Translations under genes and position numbers: made by a program | The notes under the pieces: model-generated | What the model saw: the letters and a program-made list of their open reading frames with translations, nothing else | Database searches by the model: none | What the model was told of the DNA's origin: nothing | Assembly: GCA_963691705.1 (NCBI GenBank) | Contig: OY829541.1 | Span: forward strand, 67,675,189-67,739,188 | Source: Viola odorata | Lineage: Eukaryota; Streptophyta; Magnoliopsida; Malpighiales; Violaceae | Reading direction: 5' to 3' | Length of the DNA stretch: 64,000 nucleotides | Shown: positions 22,600 to 34,404 of the stretch, piece after piece | How positions within the stretch are numbered: position 1 is the stretch's first letter | How the letters are laid out: the number at the start of each line of letters is the position of its first letter

Positions 22600-24132
22600 T
22601 TGTAATTCAAAATCTCGGTCCAAACCATCCCCTAGTCACCAGAACTGACTCGCCTGACTCGGACCCGGACCAGGAACCTGGTCTTGACACATGGGTCGAT
22701 AAGAAGCTATCTGTGGAAGATGGAATGGATAAATCTAAGAGGAAATACTATAGCAAGAGGAGGAAGAGGATGTATGGGCAGGATTCCGACGAGGAAGAGG
22801 ATAGGAAGAGGAGTGAAGAGGGTTTTGTGGAGCTGCAGCCTGAAATTGTGGAGTTTCCTAGGTTGCATAAGAGGGAGGAAGAGTTGTATTTTTATGATGT
22901 ATTTGCTTATCCATGGGATAGATAAGCATTACAAGATGGTTTACAAGTTGGAAAAGAAGTTTTTCCCTGACCAATGTCTTGATAAGGCTTTTCTTGATCC
23001 TAAAGATGCCAACTCTAATCAAAGTGGGAAGGGAAGGAGGAGCATGAAGGTTGGTGCAATGAAAGAAGAGAGGAAGGAAAATGGGACAAGGAGAGGGGGG
23101 TGAGGATAAAAGATTGGTATTTTTTGAGGAGGGGAAGGGGGATGAGAGTGGGGGGGATTTGACTAAGGATATCACTCCAAAGAGAGTGGAGGACTTTTTC
23201 AAGTGTTTGAAGAAAGTCTCCAACAAGGATACTGAAGTAGGGAGTGGAGAGCCATATCTATCGACAAGGAGTACTGGGCTTCCGCCGAGTTGGGATGGTC
23301 CTCATGGGACTGTGGTTTTGGTGAATAAACCTAAAGGTAAGTAGAAGCTTGTTTGTGGTTTTGAATATATTGTTTTGTTTGGATAAATTATGCTTTTCCT
23401 TGGAGCTTGTCTCTGGGTTTGGTATTATAATAATTAATGCCTGTTGAATATGACTTGACTGATGATTGTTATTTAGTAAATTTGTTAGTAAAAGAGGTTA
23501 AGTTCTTAGCTAGGACGGGCATATATGGTGCACATTGTATATAGACTTCTATTAGCTTTATTAGCTTTACTGATATCTGATGCACCCCACAGTCGTTCCA
23601 AACCATTGCTTGGTAGTTGTAAGTTCTGGAATATCTTCACATGTCTGTAATTGATATTTTCTTGGAATTGAAAAAGAACTTCAAATTGTTGAATATCTTT
23701 ACCTCTAATGAGATGGTACTGCTACGACATTGTAAAACGCGATGGACTTCATTTACAGTTTGCGGGAAGCTGCGTCGTCTTGTTAAAGTGAAAAAGGTGC
23801 CCCTTCTTTCTTTTTTTAATGTTTTTGGCCATTGTCTCTTCATTGTACATGCATCTTTTTATCTGACCTTTGATTTGTCCTAAAGGTGGGGCATGCTGGA
23901 ACACTTGATCCTATGGCAACTGGTTTATTGATTGTATGTGTTGGTAAAGCCACAAAGGTGGTAGATAGGTAATGAAAAATTTTAAATTATGCTTCCCCTG
24001 CACACTTCAACTGAAGACTTTCCCTCAGAGCCCTTCCTTTTAGTTTATTACAGATATCAAGGTATGGTTAAGGGTTATAGTGGTGTTTTTCGTTTGGGTG
24101 AGGCTACTTCAACTTGGGATGCTGATTCCCCG
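22600..24132 (+). pseudogene. TruB-family tRNA pseudouridine synthase, broken
   Basis: Sequential blocks match a plant TruB-like pseudouridine synthase: [110 protein letters not shown] (23886-23969, with the catalytic Asp of GTLDP) and YQGMVKGYSGVFRLGEATST (24056-24132). Lesions: no ATG in frame at the 5' end; a 2-nt loss near 22918 ends the first frame after YPWD; one extra G in the run at 23094-23100 shifts frame again; no AG acceptor stands before the WTSFTV exon; and the C-terminal half of the catalytic domain is missing after WDADSP. Family knowledge: the enzymes isomerise a tRNA uridine (U55 in bacterial TruB). This copy cannot encode one. Confidence 0.9.
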
Positions 24133-24700
24133 GTTCGTTTTATATTTTCGAAAGTAGTTCGTTCTTTGTATTTCCGGTTGTATGTTTTATGGATAATTGT
24201 GCATGCTCTTTCACCCTTTTTTTGAATCCTTGATAACTAATTCATTCTGCATTGTCTAGCTATATAAACAGATTAATACCTCCCTTAGCTAATTCCGGAG
24301 CAAGGGGAACAATCATTCTGACTTGACTTCTCAATCTTTTACACTGATAGTCATGCTTTGAGTTCTTTGCTTCCCTGCTTACTATTCTGTTCTATTGCTG
24401 TCACTTCAACCGCTTGAAACCTGCTCACTTACAATGAAGTGATAACACCTTTCTTTTCCACCTCGTCAGTTCCCTAGATTTGAAGATGTTATACCAGGGA
24501 ATGTGGTTAGTTACTGCTGTTCTGAGTAATAACAAGCTGGAACTGGAAATCCTCTGCTTACTTCAATTCATTCATCAATTTTTTTTTCACCCTTAAACAT
24601 GGGTGCTAAATAGTGCTGCACAATTTCATTGAGATGAATCTTGGCTGAATGATTTCTACTATTGTTGCCAATGTTGAAAAAAAAAAAAAAAATTGGCTCA
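24133..24700. other. gene-free stretch between TruB relic and DUF707 gene
   Basis: The downstream TruB exons expected here are not visible. Contains a poly(A) run at about 24678. The right end is probably the 3' UTR of the minus-strand DUF707 gene. Confidence 0.5.
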
Positions 24701-24710
24701 TTTCTGCAAC

Positions 24711-27595
24711 CTAATGAGCTGTTGAATTGGCAGAATCAACACCCATTGCCTTATAATAAGCTTTCTCTGCATCTTCCATCCTCTCTCTTAAAATGCTCCA
24801 TTCTTTGATACACCTCTCCCTCACCTGACCCAACAAAAAGAACAAAAAATATACGTATATTCAGAACCGGAACAGTCATCGGATTAAAGGTTAGAAGGAA
24901 ATAGAAGAAAAATCATTTTTCAGATACCCTTCCCATGGTGCTCTGCCGTTATCCGGTTGGCCCTGTTCAAGGCAAAGAGGTAAAACAATGAATGAGTCAA
25001 CTGCATTTTGAGATGAAACAGACACGTTCGTGGATAATGTTTTGGATTAGTCTCTTTCCGGAAGGGTATAGAGGACAACCAGGGAGACTGAAAAAAAAAA
25101 TACCTGGTTCCCAAGTGAAGGAACACCTAGATGAGAAATCCACTGTGCGTCAACAACTCCTATTTTCTCCTCTGCTGGCTGTTATCCTCGGGGGAAAATG
25201 ATCGATGATTGCGCGCGGCAAAAAAAAAAGGAAGCTGAACAAGGTGGAAGAAGGAAAAGTACTGGTTGCTTACCTCAACACATTTCCTCAGAAGAAAATC
25301 TATACCCCAACCATGAACCAAGTCATTCTGAGAAGCGACAGAAAAATTTAAAGATAAAGTAATGAAAAGGAGCATTACAGTAACAGCAACGGCAAGAAGA
25401 ATATGATTTTGAGATCTTCAAATTAACCTGAATCAAGTGCCAAACGCAACGCCATGCATCCCGCGAAAACACAGTTGCCATGATCTCAACAAATCTGTGA
25501 TTAGAGTGTGTTCACTGAAAGATATAATGGAAAACAGTACCAAGATAATCAAAACGTATTGATATGTTTACATACCCTCCGCATGGTGGTAATTTTGGAT
25601 GTTCACACCAACCCTGCTTCTCATCAGCTAACCTGACGGATGTGAGGGCGAAAGAAAAAGGATACGATCAGGATCACGATAAATGTAGGTATGAAGCAGA
25701 TTAGGTTTTTTCCATTTTTCTTACCAGTGAACCTCAGTATCATCTCTTTTCCTTGTCATTGCCCACATTGTAGCTTTTCGAGGATCTAAAGCGGGCTGTG
25801 ATATCTCCAAACCATATTTTCTCAGCAGCTTAATGTATCTGAAATAGAGAGGACTTAAATCACTGGAATCCTTTCACTTTTGTAAAAAAAGACCGAAATT
25901 CAAGCAAGAGCTTATGTTTTCGCCACTCACTCCTCTCCATTAAAATTTTCCACTCCAAGATCCTCATCCCAGACAAAAATATAGTCATAGGCCGCAACGA
26001 TGTCAGGATGAAGAAATCGTTTAGCGTACCACCTTCACCAAAATTACAGGAGATTATGAGATAAAAAAATGTGAGCATGAAACCAAAAATATCATCATCT
26101 CAAAGTAAAGGAAAGGGCTAGTATCTAACCACTTGGTTTGTTTCGAAGCACTCACGTGGATAGCTCTCTTTGACCACTCAAATTCATCCCATTCAGTTAC
26201 CCGACTATCGTAGTGAAACAACAAGATGGTGAAGTTTTCTGAAAACTGAAAGAATATTTTTATTGGCATTGTAGAGGAACAATACAATGCAGAAGTTTTC
26301 TGAGCTGAGGAAAAGTATATATATTAGCTTGCTAAGTAAGAGAAAATTGACCTTCTTCACTGCTGCATCAATGTTGTATCTCTGATCATAACCGACAGTG
26401 AATGTTACGAGATACTTCGGTATGACCACTAAGTCCTGCAATTGTCACCACCAACAACCAAAGAATCAATTTGAGAAAACACTTGAACAACTTTTCTCTA
26501 CTCCTCCATTACCATCAAAGTCATGGACTGAAAAATCAGATTACAGCTATATGATCTCCTGTTTTATTCGTTTTTGGTCTTGCATACCTCTTTAGGCAGA
26601 CCCCACAGTCGACGGAGATAGAGATCTGATTCTGGTTCAACTATGCCAGGGGGTAGTTTTTCAGCTCCTCGCGGATTTGTCGGAACCCAAATCTTAATGA
26701 GAAGCAAAGGGTTAAGAGTTTGTGCAGACAAAGATGTCAATAATGATAAACGTTCCTGTTTCTCAGTGAATAAACACTTAAAATGGATAATCCTGACACG
26801 CAAAAGTTAGAGGTGCTTTCACCCTTGCTTCCTAATCAATGGCGCATTAACAGAAGGCCAGGACAAAGGTGAAAATAAATGCTTAATACCTTGAATCTTT
26901 TCCAACCAAATATGAACAATAGCTTTAATTCTTTTTGTTAAAAAGGAAGAAAAAGAAAACCCTCTTCTTGCTGTGATTTTATTTTTCCCTCATCCTACCC
27001 TACACTGCATTGCGCTTCCATTTGTCCACAAACCATCCAATCTCACAAATGCATCCAAATTTCGAGGATATCATACACAGAGAACCGAAACTTACATCAG
27101 CTTAAGTAAGCAACCAAGTAGACGAGGATGATTTAAATGAAGAAAAGAGAGTACAAACCTTTTTATCAACGTAATCCTCAGGTTGATGATAGTTCAATTT
27201 GTTACGTTTCAGAGAAGACCAGGCATAGAATAGCGATTGAGTGGATAGACGAGAGTACTTGCTCTGAACACTTCTGAGGTCAACAGAAGGACACAGACTG
27301 GATGGAAGATACATCTGTTGAAATTTAAACATAGTACAGTAAGTTTTTCATGCTGTGCTAAACCGCATTGGAAACTAATCAAATGACCAACACCGACATT
27401 TAAATAGATCGTGAAAGGATAAAAATAAACATTAACCTTAGATAGTGAGAGCGTTGGAATTGATATTCCTAAAAAAAAACCGAAAATGGAACCCACGAAA
27501 ATTCCCAGAAAAAGCTTCATCCTCTCACCCGGTTTTCTGACATTTCCACTGCAGTTCAAAACACTTCTGCCAGGCATAATCAGGATCGTTATCAT
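24711..27595 (-). CDS. DUF707 family type II membrane protein
   Basis: Exons on the minus strand: 27595-27437, 27314-27159, 26692-26588, 26435-26352, 26245-26130, 26032-25931, 25838-25725, 25632-25576, 25494-25428, 25327-25274, 25178-25104, 24962-24928 and about 24824-24711, giving about 413 residues. One N-terminal membrane anchor (MKLFLGIFVGSIFGFFLGIS) precedes a conserved lumenal-type domain: KYLVTFTVGYDQRYNIDAAV, FTILLFHYDSRVTEWDEFEW, DIVAAYDYIFVWDEDLGVEN, LEISQPALDPRKATMWAMT, CVWHLIQNDLVHGWGIDFLL, EKIGVVDAQWISHLGVPSLG. The VWDEDL acidic motif and fold resemble glycosyltransferase-like proteins, but no activity is established. The start may be the ATG at 27595 or at 27577. Oddity: the final junction is out of phase with standard sites, since the CAG acceptor at 24825 puts TGA in frame after APWEG. 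An AG 5 bp further in keeps frame but drops VR of VRERC. Confidence 0.88.
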
Positions 27596-27599
27596 TGAA

Positions 27600-28300
27600 A
27601 AGTTCAACCTGTAAGGTCCCAATACAAAAGAACCTTTTGGCCTAGAAAACAAATTATAGTTTACCTGCGATTTAGGCATCTCATCATTCAAAGATATGCA
27701 AATCCACAATCCAGTCAGTAGTGACTGCTCCAAACAGTTGTCGAATTCGCAATTTTCTCTGCTTAATTTGGAACAGAAATGAAATTGATCAGCAAGATAA
27801 GCATCTTTGAAACGTGCTCCTTTGAGGACAAACCAAAAACCTGACAAGCAATGAACTAAATTAATATTTCAAGTATTGCAAGACTAAACCTTTGTCACCA
27901 TTTCTCAAACAACATTCTTTGTTCTTTTTCTTTGGTCACATACCACAATCTCAAATAAAGAGCAGAATACAGAAAAACCAGTGTTAAGACCCAAAATTTG
28001 CAAGTGATTTCTGTCCTGAAGCCAAATCCCACAACGACCGAGTTAACAAAAACATAACTTTCTAACATGAAAGCAACCACATACCAGAATGAACTCATAA
28101 AGACATCACCTTTATCAAAAGTTTCACCAGAATTCAATGTCACACGTTGTAAGAACAAAGAGTAAAAACGGAGGAAACAGAGCTTAAATACAAGAGAACA
28201 AAGAGAAATTAACATACTTGGATTAGAAAATGAGGAGTCTTAATCAAATACAGGACGGGAATCGGTTCCTGCCAAAACCACACACAGCCTTAGGATGGTA
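27600..28300 (-). other. 5' leader region of the DUF707 gene
   Basis: Upstream of the DUF707 start on the minus strand lie two open but unrecognised stretches (27895-28215 and the 5' part of the frame reaching 27847). They look like leader exons or introns. An ACAG acceptor just before the ATG at 27595 suggests an intron in the 5' UTR. Confidence 0.45.
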
Positions 28301-29800
28301 ATGCCAGGTTTTTTCCCCCCGATTTTGTCAATTCATATGGCTGTGTTTGAGGAATTCTTTCTTGGTGCTGTGCTCGATGACATATATATAACTGAAAAAA
28401 AGAAAAACAATATCTATCAATGAAAAGGAAAGTTAGGGGAAAAAATGGAAAACCCAATGCCAGTTTGGGAATTTAATCAATGGGGTTTACAGTTTTTTAC
28501 ATTACAGAGATATGTTTCCTATGCGGGATTTTATTCCTTGTATTGCTCGCTCGCTCCCTCGCAGGTTTGACAGATTTGTTGGACTGCTCTCCAACCCAAA
28601 GTCACCTATTTCTCATACCAAGCCAATCATAGGAAACTGAACTATTTAAATTTTAAATTCGAGTCTTTAATTTACTTTTTTTAAAACAACAATTTACAAT
28701 TCTTATGACAACAATAATAACAAACTATACATTAAACCAATAAATTTATAGATTAGTGATTATCGAACGAGTTCTAATAATCAGATAAATAGGAGGTAAT
28801 CAAATAACCGGATAGATAACCCGCATTTTTTTAATTTTTAAGCTTTAAAGTATTTCCTTTTTTATGCAAGAAAAAAAAATCGGTGACAAACTAATTAAAT
28901 TAGTTTTATACAAATCATAATAAAATAATTTTAATAGTATAAAAATAATACTACTAATTTACTATGCATATAGCAATGCCCTGTATTGATTCACCCGATA
29001 ACTGGCCGGGGAAGGTCCGAATCTTGAGCGAGACGCTATCATTAGGTGCACCGGCGTATACGCCACACAGCTCATCCGTTTATATTTTTCAGAAAATTAA
29101 AATATATGGACCCATTTCCAATTTTTAAAAAAATTATCAAAAATAGATCCAATAATTTTTGTAAGTACGAGAATGTACCAATAGAAAATTGAGCCCGAAT
29201 TCAAATCTCACCTCCGCCTGTTAAAAAAAAAACTTATTATTCTATTTCTCTTCTTTAAACTTATAGCCTCACTCTCGAGTTTCTTTTTACCTACACAATA
29301 ATTATTAGGACCATATACATTCTTTCAATATGTATATTAATTAAAATAATCTTAGTATTGGTGAAATTTATTAATGTTGAATCATTGCACTACTTGAGAT
29401 TGAGAGCATTAAATCTAAAGGGGTGCATGATTTTTTTTTTAAAAAAATATTACAATATTTAATCCATAATAAATTATTTATAGCTCCGTATTTTTTCCAT
29501 TAGTCGAACTAAGTCAAATTAATCATTTATTTATAATTTGAGTGTTTATAATAAATTCCATATCCCATTTTATTATTTTTTATTTTGAGTGCGTTACGAG
29601 GTTAAAAACAGCATAGTAAATTTATATTTTATTTATTTATTTCGAGAGCATTATAAAATTCCGAAGATAGTATAGTAATTTTTAAAAAAAAATTTAAACT
29701 CGAATTTAAAATTTACATTTGAACGGATAAATTATTTCCAAAATGTCTTCCTCAAGAGGAGCGAAAGATTCATATTTCATAGGCAGTTAGTTACTCGCTG
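28301..29800. other. intergenic, AT-rich, no gene seen
   Basis: Long A/T-rich stretches with one more GC-rich patch at about 28980-29085 (ACTGGCCGGGGAAGGTCC) that matches nothing I recognise. No open frame of interest on either strand. Confidence 0.5.
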
Positions 29801-29805
29801 CATGA

Positions 29806-29845
29806 CACGTGGAGAAAATGGCTTCTAAAGTTGCTCATCCACGTG
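29806..29845. promoter_or_regulatory. paired G-box (CACGTG) motifs upstream of SGF29
   Basis: CACGTG occurs at 29806-29811 (ACACGTGG) and 29840-29845 (CCACGTGT), the second being the reverse complement of the first, about 420-450 bp upstream of the SGF29 ATG. In plants ACGTG cores bind bZIP (ABRE/G-box) and bHLH (PIF-type) factors. Use in this gene is inferred only from position. Confidence 0.5.
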
Positions 29846-30257
29846 TTGAAATTTCTAAGAAAACTGATAATCAAATATTATCTTGTTAGAAAACAAGACA
29901 GGTAACGGCTTAATTATCCCTTAATCCTCTTTTCTTTTTCAAAATACATTAAATATCATTAATAATAACAGCGACAATTTTGACCAGAAAATAAATAAAG
30001 TAACAATAATAATCAAACCCCACTCAACTCAACGATAACCGGGGAAAAGAATCTGAACTTACTCTTTTGTAAGAGAAAAATAACCATAAAAAAAATTCTA
30101 ACCTTTTACGACATCAAACAGCAGAAGCAGCACCGCCAACAACAACGAAAGACATGATCAAATGCTTAAAGCTTTGATTTTTTCTGTGTTGTTTGTTGTA
30201 ATAACAGCGAACCACATTGGGATTTTGTGACTGTGATTCTGATTCCGAGGCGAAACG

Positions 30258-33200
30258 ATGTCGTCTCCTGACATACCTGGAATCTTAGAACACTCGCGGG
30301 AGCTTGATCGGTTAAGGAAAGAGCAAGAGGATGTGTTGTTAGAGATCAACAAGATGCACAAGAAGCTTCAAGCTAGTAAGTTTGATGTTAAAGTATGCAT
30401 CTTTAGGAATTTGTGTGTGGTTTGTTAAGAATGTTTTTGGTTATTTATCTGATTATTTTATGATTTTTTCAGTTTAGGATTAATGGGTTTTCCTTAAATT
30501 AATGAATGCAGCGTTTTCTTTCGTTTATGACTGTGTTGTAGCTTAAATTTCAACAGAATTGATTTACATTTGAGGTTATTGCTGATGGGTTGTTCTGTAA
30601 TGACCACAATTTATGTCTGTTCTTATTCATATGGGGCTTTTCAGTTGTGAGTACATCTCATTTGTTCTAAAAGGAAACGAGTATAAGTGAAACCTGAGTT
30701 TGTTAATCTAATTGCATTTGTCATTATGATTACGGGAAGGAGGGTCACAGTCACAGGGAGCTTTAATGTAACTACTGAGAGTTTTTTTATGTTCATGATC
30801 ATGATAGATTGACTATGGTATGAAGTTAATTATCTAAGCTGGTGTTTAATTTGTCAGGCAAGAACATCTGTCCATGTAATTAGGATGAGCAAGCAAGAGA
30901 TGGATATTGTTTAATATGAGAAGGAATTGTGTTGTCTAGGTATTTCTAGGTGTAAAAACTGGGCGCGGTTTGCCCGGGAATTGACAGATAAGGCAACTTA
31001 TCAGAATGAACAAAAATCAAGATGCTTCTGTACGAAGGAAGAATTCCTGAATACACAAGTTCCTAGGTGAATTAATCATGGGCCTCACCTACTGATGTTA
31101 TCTCGTATGAATCACAATTTTCATTGAGTACCTTAAGATACATGGCATCAGTCAATTTTGCCATCCTTGGATTTCATGCCCATGACAGAAAAGTAGTGTT
31201 GGCCTTCTTTGGCAGAAAGCATGAAATATATGGCTAATGTGCTTCAGATCCAGAATGTAGAAGGCCACAGCCAATTGTTAGTTCTTATGTTTTCTATCAT
31301 TATACATGTGAAGACACATTGCATTCAATTAATTATGGTACAAAGTAAACCATGTTGACCTACTTTTCCCATAGGTCTCGTTCGAGTGCCAATTATTGAA
31401 CTTGCTCCTATAACTTTTGTGTTTCTCGTGTTATAATCCATATTTTGGAATGCTAATGCCTATTATAGCTGACTTTTATTAACTCCAACTTTTTGCATAT
31501 ACTTCCAGCTCCAGAGGTAGTTGAGAAGCCTGGCGATATTTCTTTATCCAGACTCAGAAATTTATACACACAGGCGAAAGATCTTTCAGAGAGTGAAGTA
31601 ACGTATGTCTATCAGTATCTTAAGTAAAACTGATGACATTTACTGTATTTGGCTACCCACTTAGATTGAACTCCCCAGATCTTGTTTGATTCCGAGTATA
31701 ATTGAATAGCTGTCACTTACCTACTTTATTTGTTATGTGATGCAGTATTTCAAATCTCCTGTTGGCTCAACTGGATGCTCTGCTGCCATCTGGACCTCCT
31801 GGGCAACCACGAAGAAGGATAGGTGGGTGCTATGGGTTGTGGGTATTCCAATACATGCATATGAAGATATTTGTGTGTGATTAAGTTTCTGAACATGTTC
31901 TCATGGTGTAAGTTTTGCTGTCACCACCAGTCACCACATGATTATTAGTTACTCAATCCTCAATCTATGTCCTGATGAGAATTTGACCGTATATTTATGT
32001 TGAGGGTGGACAACCACAGTGGCACAAGTGCCAAAATGAGTGGTGAGTGATTGCTAGGCATCTGTTTCCCAAGAAATTGAATTGCTGATTGCCTGATTCA
32101 TATATTGGTGGTGTGTATGCGTTAATCTTAGCTGAGCTACGGGGGACCTTCAGAAAATAGGAATTGGAGTATTATGGTTTCAAAAGTGTCATGCTAGTTA
32201 ACATAGGATGAACAGGGTTCTACCTACCATGGAGTGAACACAGAATAGGAGTATGCTTTGTAAACTTGGATCATGAGCTAAAAAATTATTATGCCAAAAA
32301 TAGAAATGTTTTTTTGTCTCTGTCCTAAGTGCAACTTTGTTTGGAGAAGTTCATGTTCCTGAGACTGTTGTATTAATTGCAGAAGGTAATGAGCAAAAAA
32401 GGAAAAGAATGAAGAATGACCCAGAAATCACAAGGATTTCTCATGGAATGAGAAATCAACTTGAGGCCTGGGCTAATTTAAAGGGTGAACAGGTATAGAT
32501 ATAGCTCATAAGTGATGGTCAATTCTGATTTCTGTTTCCATAATCTTATGGTCTTTCAGAAACAACGTAAGTTGTCTATTTATCTTCTGACAAGTTCATG
32601 AATATTTGCTGTTTCTTTTTTCAATGATATATTCTGTTATGTTCAGGTGGCTGCTAGGGTAACTGGAGATAATGCTGAAAAGGATGAGTGGTTCGTTGTA
32701 AAAGTGATCCATTTTGATAGGGAAACGAAAGAGTAAGTTTACTTTTTCAAATAAAATAGATTTTCTCTTAAATAGGTGGTGAAAGGAGTGAAATGTGGGG
32801 AAAATCCTAGGCCATGGGGCTTGTCATATCTATTTGGTATCTTCTCTTGCTCTCTCTAAGTTTTTGCTAAATTTGCAGATTTGAAGTGCTTGATGAGGAG
32901 CCAGGTGACGATGAAGAGAGTGGTGGCCAGAGGTATGCCGTATACATTAGTTTTTCTTTCCAAGATATGCCTTTTCTGTGTGTGCTTATTACTTAACAGA
33001 CTTGAATAATGCTTCTTTATGTTTCTGTTACTTATAGAAAGTACAAGCTACCGGTATCATGCATTATACCTTTTCCCAAGCGAAATGATCTTTCCAGTGT
33101 GCCAGACTTTCCTGCTGGAAGACATGTTTTGGCTGTTTATCCAGGAACAACAGCACTTTATAAGGCAACTGTCGTCAGTCCACCTCGGAAGGTAGTTATT

Positions 33201-33728
33201 TTGCTCCACGACATTTTATCTGCTTGTACTAAGCTAGTGGTCCTGCTTTGCCTATTTTCTTAGGTTTCAGTTCTTCTATCACGTAAATTGAATACATGCC
33301 TGTCCACTCTGGCTTGGATTTTGAAACTGACCACTAATTGTTTTGTGCATGCCATGGGTGCCTTCAACCAACCTGTCATCTGCGTGTTCTCAGAGGAAGT
33401 CAGAAGAGTAAGTCACTTCCTCATCCTCTTGCTAATTTGTTCATCTTACGATTACTTAGAAAAAGCATATTGGTATTTATCAACAAACAAACCAACATAA
33501 ACTATACATATTGATGAGCTCCTGATGGGTTCATAATACTCTTTTGCTATCTCAAAATGCATAAATTGTCTCACATAAACTTCTGGATTGTCGCCTCATG
33601 AAAAGTTCATGTTTTCATTGAACAGTTATTTGCTAGAATTTGACGATGACGAAGAAGATGGAGCATTGCCGCAGAGGACAGTACCATTCCACAAGGTGGT
33701 TGCCTTACCGGATGGGCATCGCCAGTGA
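30258..33728 (+). CDS. SGF29: SAGA-associated factor 29 (SGF29), tandem Tudor reader
   Basis: Nine exons: 30258-30375, 31509-31602, 31746-31822, 32383-32492, 32647-32732, 32879-32932, 33038-33191, 33394-33407 and 33626-33728. They sum to 810 nt, 269 residues, close to Arabidopsis SGF29 proteins. The N-terminal half has a coiled coil (ELDRLRKEQEDVLLEINKMH) and SLSRLRNLYTQAKDLSESEV. A basic linker, EQKRKRMK, leads into the C-terminal tandem Tudor domain: VAARVTGDNAEKDEWFVVKV, FDRETKEFEVLDEEPGDDEE, HVLAVYPGTTALYKATVV, DYLLEFDDDEEDGALPQRTV and FHKVVALPDGHRQ. Family knowledge: SGF29 sits in the histone acetyltransferase module of SAGA and binds di- and trimethylated H3K4, the aromatic YPGTTALY region forming part of the pocket. 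Exon 8 is a 14-nt micro-exon needed to keep the frame (KRKSEDYLL). Confidence 0.96.
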
Positions 33729-34404
33729 ATACCGTGTTTATAGTTGTCTATAAGACTATAATTAAAGTTCGTGATGTAGTATTACAGCAGAGTAAGACTA
33801 TAATTGAACTTGGTGTGGTAGTATTACAGCTGAGTTTTACATCTGTGTTGTTAGAGAGATACAAGTGTTTAGTTATGAAATAGTGAAGTGGATTCTCTTC
33901 CCCTTCTAATTCAACCGTTCCATCAAAGTGAGTGGTCTTTCTTTTTTCATTTTCTTTCTCAAATTTGTTAATTAGAAATTTAGGTTAATGGTATTGACTA
34001 TTGAGAAATGAGAACTAAATTTGGCAGGGTTAGTTGCATGAATCCATACTTGAAGACTTGAAGTAATCCATAGAACACAAAAGTAAAAGATAGAAAGACA
34101 CGGTATTCGACGTTTCATTCTTCAACTCTGCCTTGTGAATACAAGTATTTAAGACCGCCAGAAGTATCTCTAACTCCATGAACATGATAGGAGAAACATG
34201 CTATGGCTTGTTCTAGAAATATGAATGGAGAATGCATCATTTATTGCTTCTTCATCCTACTTTCTTCATGGTGATATAACTATAATCTCAAAGTCACGAA
34301 AATCAACCTCGACTACCATCACCTCACTGGCGAACCATAACGCTACTCTAGCTATGCATTTTCAAACTTATGCTCCAGCTTTTAACACATCATTATTATT
34401 ATAC
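33729..34404. other. convergent 3' ends of SGF29 and the GDSL gene
   Basis: The first 200 bp after the SGF29 stop contain an imperfect direct repeat (AGTATTACAGC at about 33778 and 33822) and are likely 3' UTR. No separate gene is supported. Confidence 0.5.

Noticed and set aside
28980..29085. GC-richer island in AT-rich intergenic DNA
   Set aside because: No repeat ends, frame, tRNA fold or recognisable motif could be found.
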